DNA of 64,000 bases from NCBI RefSeq assembly GCF_000316685.1, contig NC_019680.1:2773407-2837406 (forward strand), written 5' to 3'. Positions 9,206 through 21,500 of the stretch are shown piece by piece; within the stretch, counting starts at the first letter, position 1, and each line of letters begins with the position of its first letter. This DNA comes from Synechococcus sp. PCC 6312. GTDB taxonomy: Bacteria; Cyanobacteriota; Cyanobacteriia; Thermosynechococcales; Thermosynechococcaceae. The position numbers were made by a program, and so were the translations under genes. The notes under the pieces are model-generated. The model made no database searches. It was not told where the DNA came from and was given only the letters and a program-made list of their open reading frames with translations.

Positions 9206-9520
9206 TTAGGTGTTTGAGTCTTCCTTGCGAAGATAAACCCAAGTTGCTGAAGTATCTTCTAAACTTATAGACTTGGGATAGTCGATTTGCTTACATTCTA
9301 AGTTGACTTGATGCTCAGAGCATGAAGATATTATTTCCGTTTCAACAAATCCCATAGACTCTCTATCACCATCACTTATAGTTCCATCAAAGATTGCATA
9401 AATATTGATGCTTTGAGAGTTCCATGAGCATGCTACTCCTCTCAAGGATTGACTCACTTCTCCCAGGAGTGCATTTTGCAGTGTAAGTAGAATTCTGATT
9501 CTTAGGTCATTCGAGTTCAT
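9206..9520 (-). CDS. Immunity protein for the main Rhs C-terminal toxin
   Basis: The ATG at 9520 lies inside the last codons of the giant Rhs gene (14-bp overlap), giving a 104-residue protein starting MNSNDLRIRILLTLQNALLG. Overlapping start and stop argue for coupled expression of toxin and antidote. The body (LRGVACSWNSQSINIYAIFDG, ESMGFVETEIISS, then TWVYLRKED) is of a type often found next to BECR-type toxins, but I cannot name the family. A longer frame to 9640 exists but would overlap the toxin by over 130 bases and is less likely. Confidence 0.65.
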   Translation of the reverse strand: MNSNDLRIRILLTLQNALLGEVSQSLRGVACSWNSQSINIYAIFDGTISDGDRESMGFVETEIISSCSEHQVNLECKQIDYPKSISLEDTSATWVYLRKEDSNT

Positions 9521-12500
9521 TTGATTTTGGCCTTGCTGGGACAATGTGAACATCTTTTTTACTATAGCGAATAGTACCAATCGTTGTAGGAATTTTGATA
9601 CCAGTATCTTGATCAACAAAATTCCCAATGGTCTCACCAAAATCTACTCTTTCATTTGATCCAGGCTGACCAATAGGAATTTTATTTGCTGCTTGTCCTT
9701 TGCCAGCGAATTGATCTATTAACGATTGGGGATTTGGGTGAGTCAGTTCACTTCTACCAGGGATGAATCTTCTATGTCCAGGTATATGACGACCTTGTTT
9801 ATCTGGGTTAATAGTATTTGATTCGAGGAAAGGAGGAACCAGGCCCTCTGCTGGATTCTCTGGAAATCCCGGTACTTGCGGTAGCGGTATGCGTAGAATC
9901 CGACAAATACCTTCTAATGCTTCTCCCGCAGCACCTCGGTCGATAGGGCCATGTCCAGTATGGTTCGGTATCTTCAGAGGTGGTACAGTTCCAGGAAAAT
10001 TGATGTTGTTAGAGCCGCCAATGCCTTGATTGCCCGTGGTAATCGAGTTGCCTATAGCAGTCCAGGCCGCTACACCGGCCATAAACCAAGTGCTTACAAC
10101 TTGGCCGGCTAAATCGGATAAAGGATTCTCTGATAGCTGCAACCCACTGGGGTCAGTGAAGTTAGTCGGACTATTACCAACATACCGATAGAGATTCGTA
10201 TCCCCGGCCCTAAAACCAATGGGGTCTTCACCAATAAACCCGCCTGTTCTAGGGTCAACATACCTGGCCCGGTAGTAGGTCAGCCCCGTTTCCGCATCCG
10301 GTTCCCGGCCCGTATAACCAAAGCGGAAATAAACCGTTGGATTGGTTTGATTGGTAGCATTCCCAAAACTGTCATAGGTAATGTGATTAACAGGGATGCC
10401 AGCCTCATCAACGACATCTCTCACCGTCCCCTGGTGGTCACTTAACGCCCATAACGTATTGCCCTGTGCATCCTCCTGGGCCAACACTTGGTCAATCTGC
10501 GGGCCATGGAGATAACGATGAATTTGGTTCCCCTGCCCATCAAACACCAAAGCAATGTGGTCGCCATCGTAGACAAACCGCTCTACTTCAGCCGGAGCAG
10601 CACCATCTCGATCTGAATCTACAGCCTTGCTGATCCGGCGATTCTCAAAATCATAGGTATAGGTAACTTGTTGAGTAATTGTGCCACTGCTATTCTTGGT
10701 AACCACCCCCACCAAACGATTGCGATAATCCCAACCGTACTGAGTGACCTCTCCAGTGGCAATATTAGTTCTCCGGGTGCGATTCCCTTCCTGGTCATAC
10801 TCGTAGGTATAAACCCCATCACTGAGAAGCTGGTTATTGACTCCAGTGACATATCCCGGATTCGTGCGATTGCCATTCTCGTCATAGCTGTAGACCTCAT
10901 CACCCTGGTAGTCATAGTCTGCCCCTAAGAGTTGGTCACGCTGGTCATAGGTGTAGTCATTGATGCCATCAACAGAACTGATGCGAGTAATCCGGTTCGC
11001 TGCATCATAGGTCAACCCATAGGCGGCTAAGACTGTTTCCAGGTGACTGTGGCTGAGATTGGTTAACCGGCCGCCCAGGTCATAGGTAAATTCACTCTCG
11101 GCTACCGATTGACTCCCGGCTAAATCCCCAAAGCGGCTGAGACTCGTCATCTGGCTAGCTTTGTCATAGCCCATATCGACTCGTTTCTGACTGACCCCAT
11201 TGCCACTCTGGGTGATCCGAGTCGTCCGGTTGAGGGCATCGTAACTGAACTCCTCAATGCCAGCGGCTTGGCCATTAATCCGGTCTCTGACAAAACGCAG
11301 GTTATTCACCGCATCATACTCATAGTCAAAGACGACATTCGGCACACCCGCAGTCCCGGCATTGTCGGTACGGGTTAAGCGTCCGGCTAAGTCATAGGTG
11401 TAGCCATAGCGGGCAGTGGGGTCAGTCGCTGTAGTGAGCTGACTGGCAGCATCATAGGTGTAACTCAAACCATAAATTGGCTGGCCTGCCCCATCTAGCC
11501 ATTGCTCAGTAGTTTGACGATCTAGGGCATCGTAGCTGTAACTCAGTCTGCGCCCATTGCGATCCGTCATCCCCACCTGATTGCCCACCGCATCATAGCG
11601 ATAACTGCGGCGATGGCCGAGCGTATTCGTATCACTCACCCGACGGTCTAGGGCATCGTAGGCATAAGTAGTCGTGTTATTGACCGAGTCAGTCAGACTG
11701 AGGAGATTACCTTCCGGGTCGTAAGTATAGGTCGTCGCTTTACCCAAAGCATCAGTTTCTTGCTGCACCCGATAGAGCATGTCATAGGTATAGCGAGTTT
11801 GCTGCTGGAGCGCATCGGTGAGAGCAACGACATTACCCATCGCATCATATTGAGTCACAGTCGTCTGGCCGAGAGGGTCTGTAATCCCTGTGAGCCAGTT
11901 ACGGGCATCATAGCTGAGGCGGGTGGTGCGGCCCAACTCGTCGGTGGTGGCAGTGAGATTACCAACAGCATCGTAGTCTGTGGTGGCCGTGTCGCCCAGA
12001 GGGTTAATGGTCGTCGTGCGCCGGTTGAGGGCATCGTACTGGTAGCTCGTGGTTCGATTCAGGGCATCGGTGAGGGAGATTAGGTTACCAGTGGGGTCAT
12101 AGCCATAGCGAGTCGTCTGCTGTAGGGGGTCACTCACCTGGGTCAGCCGCTCTAAGGGGTCGTAGGTATAGCGGGTAGTTCGGTTCAATTGATCTGTCAG
12201 AGCCAGGAGATTGCCGACCCCGTCATACTGGTAGCTGACCCTGCCCTCGAGGGGGTCGATGACCTGGCTGAGGCGGTTGCGGTTGTCGTAGGTGTAACGA
12301 GTGAGCCGTCCCAATTGATCACTGCTGCTGAGCTGATTGCCCACTTTATCGTAGGTGTAGCGCATCACCCCACCGAGGGGGTCGATCATTTGGCTGAGGC
12401 GGTCTAGGTCATCATACTCGTAGCGGGTTTGATGCCCATTGCGATCCGTTTGGGCCACCAACTGATCCACTGGGTTATAGCGATAACTGGTACGTTGACC

Positions 12501-15500
12501 CAAGGCATCGGTTTCTCGGATTAATCGGTTGCGGGCATCGTAGGCATAACTAGTGCGGTTACCGAGGGGGTCAATCACGGCAGTGAGGTTGTCCGCCATG
12601 TCATAGCGGTAGGTGGTGCGGCTACCCACTGGGTCACTTGTCTCACTCAGGCGGTTGCGGGCATCGTAGCGATACTGAGTCCTGTGGCCTAAGGCATCCG
12701 TGACACTGGCCAAGTTACCGGCTGGGTCATAGCGGTAGGTGGTTTCTTCCCCAAGAGCGTCAATGGCTCGGGCCAGGCGGTTGAGGGGATCATAGGCATA
12801 TTGGGTCGGGTGATTCCGGGGGTCGGTGGCCTGAATCAGGTTGCCCGCCGCATCATAGCTGAAGCTAGTCACTGGAGAGGTGAGGGGGCCGGCTCCATCC
12901 GGGTCTGATTCGATGACTTGAGTGAGGCGATTTAAAGAGTCGTAGCGGAATTCAGTGCGGGAGCCGTTCTCATTAATTTCGCTGATGAGATTGCCGGCCG
13001 CATCGTAGCTAAAGTGCTGCTGGGCCTGCTCCGGTCTCCCCTGAGCCAGGGTGAGGCGGATCAGTCGCCCGAGGCTGTCATAGTCATAGTTCATGATCCG
13101 ACCGAGGGGATCTGTAACTAAGTCCACCCGGCCCTGAGCCGTGTAGGTATAGCGAGTCACGACATCATCCGTACCCCCTACATCCCCCACCACTTGCGTC
13201 ATGGAGAGACGGTTGCCGGTGGTCGGGTCAATCTCATAGAGCGTTTGCCGGCCTAACTCATCGGTCATAGAGGTGAGTTGGTTAAAGACCGGGTCGTAGG
13301 TGTAGTGTTGCTGGCCCAACTGAGAAGATGGTTCTATCGCTGCTTGTGTGACCCGAACGTTGTCAATGCCCCAGGATTCATCCGCCAGGCCTTGTAAGCC
13401 ATTAGCCGCAAAACGAATCTGGGTGGTCGCTCCCGTGGCGGTAAAAGTGATGGGAATTTGGCGATAAATGGCATCACCAAAACTAGCAAATCCCAGGTTG
13501 ATGCTAGCTCCCCCCTGATCTGGAGACCGGAAGCTTTGGGGGAAACCGGAAATATTGCTGAAGGTTTCATGGAAGGCCAACTGCCCATTAACTGAGACAT
13601 CAAAATAGTCTGGCCCGTTGGTGGTGTTGCTCCCCTCCCAGGAATCGAGGGCATAGAAGTCAAAGGCCAGGGTGTAATTAACCCCGGTTTGGGTGGGCAG
13701 GGTCAGGGTTTGACTGCTGTTGCTCCACCGTCCAGAAAAGCGAGTAAAGCTATTAAGGTGCGTGGCATCAACTGCCCTAGCAGACCACTCGGCCCCAACT
13801 CCATTTTCAAAATCTTCCCGATAAACCAGTTGCTGACCCGCCAGATTATTGCCTAAAACCCGACCTAGAGGGGCCGCCTCTCCCGCCCAGTTAGGGCCAT
13901 TGACCAAGGTGCCATGGTGAGCACCAGGTGTTTGGTCAAACGCTGTATCTCCCTGCCCTTCATCCAAGGGCCAATAGCCGATTAATCCCGCTTCATTGCC
14001 GACTAAGCGGAGATTGGCCTGAAGCTCGGCTCGGGGGCGGGCGGTATTCCAGAGCCGGACATCATCGAGTTGTCCTTGCAGAGCTGTACTTGGGGCACTG
14101 AGAGACGCTGTAGAGATGGGGGCATCGGTGGGGCGGGTGGCTAAGGGATTAACCGCTTGACGTTGGCCGTTGAGATACAGTTCCAGGCCGGCACTCTGAT
14201 CTAAGACGGCGGCAACATGGATCCAAGAAGTTTCTTGGTCTGGAGTGAGGCTGTTGTTACTAAAATTGGATTCAATTTGCCCCTTGTCGGCGTTGGCCAC
14301 AACCAACAGATAGGGTTTGTTGGCAGCGGTGGTGGGCAGGCTAATGGTGGCTGCGGCATTGTAACTTTGGCCGGGTTCCAGGGGGGTGGTAGGGGAAATG
14401 ACGGTCTGGCCGACGATAATGTCTGAGGCATCGAGAACTGTATCACTGGATGCGTAAACATAATCAGTCCAACGGGTCACGGCGGCGGTGTGAGTCCCCT
14501 GATTGGTCACACTCCAGGAAAGGGGAATCAAACTGCCCCAAGTTGGCGGGGGAGGAGCGTCAATCTCAGTCACAACCAAGTCTGGGGCACCTAGGGTGGC
14601 TAAGGCTTTGATGTTGTTCGCCTCATGGGTTTCAACTTGCTGCCTGTCTCGGTCAGTCGCCAGCAGGAGGTAAGGCTTACCCGTTGCGGTTAGGGGCACA
14701 GTCACGGTTTGATTCAGGGTATAGCTTGCACCTGGGGCTAGGGGTGCTGCATTATTCACTGGTGTACTGGCAACCAGAATATCGGTTGGATCCAGAATGG
14801 CATCGCTGGATGCATAGAGGTAGTCCGTCCAATTGCCTAGGGCTTTATATTGACTCTGGTTAGTCACCGTCCAAGAGACCGGTATGGGGGTTCCCCACGT
14901 CGCAGATTCGGGTGCGGTCAAGTTGGTCACCGCTAGGTCTGGGGCATCTAGGGTGGCTATGGCTTTGGTGTTGTTCGCTTCATTGGTTTCAACTTGCTGC
15001 CTATCTCGGTCAGTCGCCACCAGGATGAAAGGCTTACCTGTTGTGCTTAGGGGCACAGTCACGGTTTGATTCAGGGTATAGCTTGCACCTGGGGCTAGGG
15101 GGGTTTGACTATTAACCGCAAAACGACCTAGGACTGTATCGCTAGCGTCTAAGACCGCATCGGCTGAAACATAGAGGTAGTCAAACCAATCCCCTGGAGC
15201 TGTGGCAGCCCCTTGATTGACGACCGTCCAAGAAACAGCAATGGGTTCACCCCAGGTGCCATTCTGCGTAGTCGTGATGTCTGCAACCACTAAATCAGGG
15301 GGGCTGATGGTCTGCACCGCTTTAACATTGTTGCTGGAGTCAGTTTCGCGTTGCTCCCTGTCTCGATTGGTAACGAATAGTAGATAGGGTTTGCCCAGAG
15401 TGCTACTGGGGATAGTGACTGTCTGGTTAATGGTGTAGCTAGAACCAGGAGCGAGGGGGGTCTGACTAATGATGGGGGCCTGGGAAATTAAGATATCAGA

Positions 15501-18500
15501 AGCATCCAGGGTGTTATCGGTTGAAGCATAGACGTAGTCGTGCCAGTCGCTCCGGGCCAAATGTTCACCTTGATTCGTCACTGTCCAAGAGATAGGTACC
15601 GTCTGTCCCCAACTTGTATCAGTGGGTATTGTTGCTGCTGTCACGGTTAGGTCGGGATCACCCAAGAATTCGAGAGTGCCGATATTGTTGGTATCATCCA
15701 TTTCTGCTTGCTGGCGATCTCGATCCGTAAAAACGAGTAGGTAAGGTTTACCGGTTGCTGCCAGCGGGATGGTGACATTCTGGTTAATGGTGTAGCTAGC
15801 ACCAATACCGAGTGGAGTCTGTGATCCTCTCGCCACGAGAGTCACGAGAGTATCGGTAATATCAAAAACTTCATCCGCCGAGACATAAACATAGTCAGAC
15901 CAGGCCTGGGTTGCGGTCTCGACTCCCTGATTAGTGACTGTCCAACTAATGGGAATGGTTTGGCCCCAAGTGGCATCTTCAGGAGCACTTAAGCTTGTCA
16001 CCACTAGGTCAGACAAACTAGAACTGCCGGGAGCTATGCTGCCCACCACCGCTGCTACTTTGATATTGTTGGCTTCATTGCTTTCCACTTGTTGGTTGTT
16101 GCCACCAAAGCGGTCATCGTTATAGAAGCGGTCAGTGACTACTAGAACATACGGTTTGCTGGGGTCATTGGGGAGTGAAACACTCTGGGAAAGACTGTAA
16201 CTAGCTCCAGGGGCTAAGGGGGTTTGAGCAGAGACATAGTTCCGGCTGAGGAAAGTATCATTAATGTCAAAGAAGGGGTCACTGGAAAGGTAGATTGAGT
16301 CATACCAATCTTGATTGGCAATGTAAGACCCTTGATTCGTCACTGTCCAATTAACGGTCATATTCTGGCCCCAACTGGCATTGGTTGGCGCACTTACGTT
16401 ACTGATAACTAGGTCGGGGACTCCAACCACCGCTGCTACTTTGATATTGTTGGCTTCATTGCTTTCCACTTGTTGGTTGTTGCCACCAAAGCGGTCATCG
16501 TTATAGAAGCGGTCAGTGACTACTAGAACATACGGTTTGTTGGGGTCATTGGGGAGTGAAACACTCTGGGAAAGACTGTAACTAGCTCCAGGGGCTAAGG
16601 GGGTTTGAGCAGAGACATAGTTCCGGCTGAGGAAAGTATCATTAATGTCAAAGAAGGGGTCACTGGAAAGGTAGATTGAGTCATACCAATCTTGATTAGC
16701 AATGTAAGACCCTTGATTCGTCACTGTCCAATTAACGGTCATATTCTGGCCCCAACTGGCATTGGTTGGCGCACTTACGTTACTGATAACTAGGTCGGGG
16801 ACTCCAACCACCGCTGCTACTTTGATATTGTTGGCTTCATTGCTTTCCACTTGTTGGTTGTTGCCACCAAAGCGGTCATCGTTATAGAAGCGGTCAGTGA
16901 CTACTAGAACATACGGTTTGTTGGGGTCATTGGGGAGTGAAACACTCTGGGAAAGACTGTAACTGGCTCCAGGGGCTAAGGGGGTTTGAGCAGAGACATA
17001 GTTCCGGCTGAGGAAAGTATCATTAATGTCAAAGAAGGGGTCACTGGAAAGGTAGATTGAGTCATACCAATCTTGATTAGCAATGTAAGACCCTTGATTC
17101 GTCACTGTCCAATTAACGGTCATATTCTGGCCCCAACTGGCATTGGTTGGCGCACTTACGTTACTGATAACTAGGTCGGGGACTCCAACCACCGCTGCTA
17201 CTTTGATATTGTTGGCTTCATTGCTTTCCACTTGTTGGTTGTTGCCACCAAAGCGGTCATCGTTATAGAAGCGGTCAGTGACTACTAGAACATACGGTTT
17301 GTTGGGGTCATTGGGGAGTGAAACACTCTGGGAAAGACTGTAACTGGCTCCAGGGGCTAAGGGGGTTTGAGCAGAGACATAGTTCCGGCTGAGGAAAGTA
17401 TCATTAATGTCAAAGAAGGGGTCACTGGAAAGGTAGATTGAGTCATACCAATCTTGATTAGCAATGTAAGACCCTTGATTCGTCACTGTCCAATCAACGG
17501 TAATATTCTGTCCCCAACTGGCATTGGTTGGCGCACTCACATTACTGACTACTAGGTCAGCAGTTGCTGGTGTAGTGGCAATATTGGCTAACAGATCTCC
17601 TAAAACCGGAGCACTAACGTACTGCCAGTTGCCCGGAACATCACTGCGCCAGATGCCAAAGCGTAAGTTGCCATCAACCTGCTCTAATTTATATCGAGGG
17701 CCATTCTCGCCCGCTTCGCTATAGATCGTTTGAGTGCCGCTTAATCGGTCAAACTTGACCCAGGCCTCCACAGTGCTATTGGGAGAGTTGGCAATCAAAT
17801 CTGTAGCATTTAGGGTTACATAGTCATCAATCCCATCAAAGATTAGGGCATCACCAATTTCAGATTGCTGATCTCGAACACTTTGGACATTCCCTTTGTC
17901 ATCGTAGGTAAACCAAGTAATGTTTCCTTTACCATCAATGTTCTGAGTGATGAGGTTTTCCTCATTTCGTCTGACGGAGGGCAGCAATCCAGCCCCATCA
18001 ACAGCTAGAACACTTTGACCGGCCTGATCCAGTTGAGTCCGAATGACATTGCCATTGCCATCGATATAGGTAGATATGGGTAGACCGAGGTTGGTACTTG
18101 TTGTTGTTGTTAAGGGATTACTGGTCGCCTCTGGTCGGGATAGGCCTTGGGTTTGGACAGAGGCAATCTGAACAACGGAGCCATCTTTACGAATAGCCTT
18201 CGTGACCCGTCCGGCAAAGTCATAAAAGGCCTCTTCTCGATTACCTCGTTGATCCACCTCGGAGATCATGCGATGGTCAGCATCATAGCCCCAGGTTCTC
18301 TGACTACTATCCGGATCCGTAATGCGGATGAGATTGCCAGCGGCATCGTACTCCAATTGGGTAATGCGTCCCGTTGAATCAGTAATGGCGCTCACCCGAT
18401 CGCCTGTATAGGAGAATTGGGTAATCAGCCCGACGGGATCGACAATCTGGGAGAGGTGCTGAGCCGTGTTATAGAGATATTGGGTTTCATTCCCATTGGG

Positions 18501-21500
18501 ATCGCGGATGAGGCTGAGCTGGTTGCCTGAGTTAAAGCGGTAGACCGTCTGATCCTTCATCGTGCGCTGGAACGTCCCATCGGCCAGGCGCACCAACGTC
18601 GAGAAGTCTCCTGGAGGTGCATCATAGCCCGTAGCCGTAGCTCGGAAGACTAGCTCACTGCCATCTCCATCAATGAATAAAATTGAACCATCCTTGTTTT
18701 CGACCAGTTCTTGTAATCCTGCCAGGCCCCAGCCACTGCCAAAGGGACTGTTGAGGCTATTCACATGAATTAGGGTGCCCTGATTAGTCGTCGAAGAACC
18801 GAGAAACTCGTCTCGGACAAATAACCGCACCCCGGCCTGGAGAGAATAGTCATATTGGCCAGAGGGCAACGAACGCAAATCAGCTTGCATCGCCGCATCT
18901 ACCCCACCGCCTGAGGCTGGAATAGCCCAGACGTTCTCACCGCCGTCCAGGCCAAACTGTCCCCCGGTAAACCCAGGCACCTGATAATCAAAGTCTTTTT
19001 GGTGAATAGTCAGCTCTGTGACGAGCTTTAAGCGCTCGGGGGCATTGGTAATCGCAGCCGGATTGAGATTGTCATAGCCAAAGTGGAGAATGGGCCGGGC
19101 ATCTGCCCGCAGAGAGTCATAGGTGAGAGTCAAACCTCGGGTCATCCCCAGGGATTGGTAGGACACAAGATCATGGGTTTCGACCAGTGCACCGGAGTGT
19201 AACTCCACGGTTGAGGTGGCTGGGACGGTTGCCTGGGATTCATGACAGCGGGGGTCTAGATTAAAGGGGTTACTCGCTGGGTCTACTAGTGGTTGGGCGA
19301 AGGGGGCGAAGAAGTGCCAGCTACTATTACGAATACCGCCTTCGACCGTATTAATCACCCTGCCATCCGCACTCACCTCCCCAATCCCCACTTTGTCAAA
19401 CTCCCCGGTGATCGGGTTAATTGACCACAGATCCATTTGCAGGCCTGGGGCATAACCGGCAAGATTGGGCAGGGATAAGGGTGCTGGTTGCACAAATACC
19501 ATTTCTCCGGGCTGGATCGTGATGACCAAATCCGGGGCCAGATTTGCGGGGAGAGCGGCTGGTGTCAGATTGGTGGGGACTTCAGTAATACTCAGTTTGC
19601 CCGTGTACAACTCGCCCTTTTGATCCTTCAGGGTTCCCGCCGCTACGGTCACGGCCGCACCAGGAATCGCTGTTGTCGTGACGGTAATACTTTGAGTGGG
19701 ATCAATAGATACTGCATTGGCTGTATCCAGTTCTGGCAGATAGATAGGGCGGCTAATGACATTGTTGACCCCAGCATAGACTTCATGCTCGAGCACCAGA
19801 GGCAGTTTCTCGGCAATGAAGGGATAGGTTACTGTACCCGGATCTGTTCCCGCAGCAGCCCCATCAATAAGATTGCCGAATACTTTCAGGGTGTTGTTGG
19901 GCGGTAACCCACTCAACTCAACCGTGAAATGGCCATTCGCATCGGTGAGGGTTTGATAGCCGTCCACTTCTACGAGTACTCCAGCCAGGGGGGCCTGGTT
20001 AGTATTCTGAATCTGGCCCGAAATCCGAGTCGTTGTGATTGGGTCAGGATTAACGGTCAGGGTAACGTCCTGAGAGGTTTGCAAACTACCGCTGGTGGCC
20101 ACCAGGATAAAGGAGTAGGTTCCCACCTGCTCAGGACTGGGGGTGAATACTAAGGTATTAGCCCCGGTTAAGCGACCGGATGGTAATGGCCCTTGGGCCT
20201 TGAGGGTCAAGGTGACGGGATCCCCCTCCGGATCCGTGGCCACCAGAGGAATTTCGAGTCGTCCCCCAGCTATCACCGCCAAATTACCCAAATCTGCCAG
20301 TTGCGGTGGTTGATCCCGAGGCCCGGTTAACACTACGGCCTGGAGAGTAAATTGTCGCAGTTGTGGATTATCCAGCCGAATGGCGATGGGTAGAGAGGTT
20401 GCCCCTGGCGCTAGATCCCCCGCTGGCATGGCCGCCCTGAGGTTGAGGTAGGCAGCACCCGCTGGATGGGTTCCCGATGCATCCACCAGCGTGACACCCT
20501 GGGGTAAATCGGGGAAGAGAACCAGCATCTGACGACTGAGCGCAGTTGTCCCCGTGTTACGGACTTGCAAATCCGCCTGATAGTGTCCTGTCGTGGGGTC
20601 TAAACGCACCCGACTTAACTGCACATCAACAGTATTCACCAGGTGATAGCGGTCTAGGCTCACCGCAGGGCCTGGGGTAGCCCGCTGGTAGGAGATCGGG
20701 AAAATCGGACTGGCCACTCCTTCAGGATTAACAGTGTTCCGCAGTTGTCCTACCTGCACCACACTATTAACATCCTGATCTGTATTGACCATCTGGAAAA
20801 CCAATCGCCCCTGACTGAGGTTGCCCAAGCTGGTGAGATCAATCTCTACGGTCGTACCGTCATAGCGCACCAGGCCGGGTGTGAACTCAGCCGTTGTTCC
20901 GGTGAGGGCAAATAAAGCCGTCCCTGGTTCTCCCCCATCCAAGAGAGTCTGGCTAGGGTTTTGCGGATCAACCAAGTAAACCAGCAGGCGATCCCGACTG
21001 GCACTAGTCGTGTCTTGGTTATCCCACTGGGCCGCTAAGTCGAATTGCAGCTTGCGGCTACCGGCCGATTGACCCAACTCAATTTCTAAGGTGGTCTGGA
21101 CAAGCAAACTATCCTGTTCCCCTAACGTTAATTGATCGGCAGTCCAGATGCCCCACCCTTGGGTGCCAGTTGCCGCCACCTGAATGCGCTCACCAACCGT
21201 GAAATCAACCCGTTGGGTCGTCACATTTCCGGCTTGATCAAAGACCTCGATCACGCTGTGGTGAGCACCAGCCGTGAGGTCACTCTGTAGTAATTGATTA
21301 AATCCACCCTCGACCACATTCAGAGAGACAGCAGGTTGGTTATCAATGACATAACGCCCCGTGGTCGCAACGCCGCCTGGGTCTGTGATCGTACCGATCC
21401 AACGCACCGTTGGACTGTGGTCGCCCCCGCTAATCGGTGTCTTGAGGGACAGTGTGGGTGAGCCGGTGTCTAAGGTAAAACGGATACTTGTGTTTGCTAG

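Larger units (their letters stand above)
7130..9975 (-). repeat. Pretoxin linker present in three copies
   Basis: Stretches of about 120-160 bp encoding GAAGEALEGICRILRIPL through GLVPPF occur at about 7,130-7,252, 8,355-8,500 and 9,815-9,975. Each precedes a different toxin domain. They provide the homology by which a displaced tip could replace the tip of the main Rhs gene. Confidence 0.9.
323..13728 (-). repeat. Long direct repeats among the three Rhs copies
   Basis: About 323-3,463 corresponds to about 10,660-13,728, and about 5,050-6,606 to about 10,140-11,710. Long stretches read as identical by eye. Recombination between them would delete the intervening cassettes or exchange tips. 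Confidence 0.9.
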
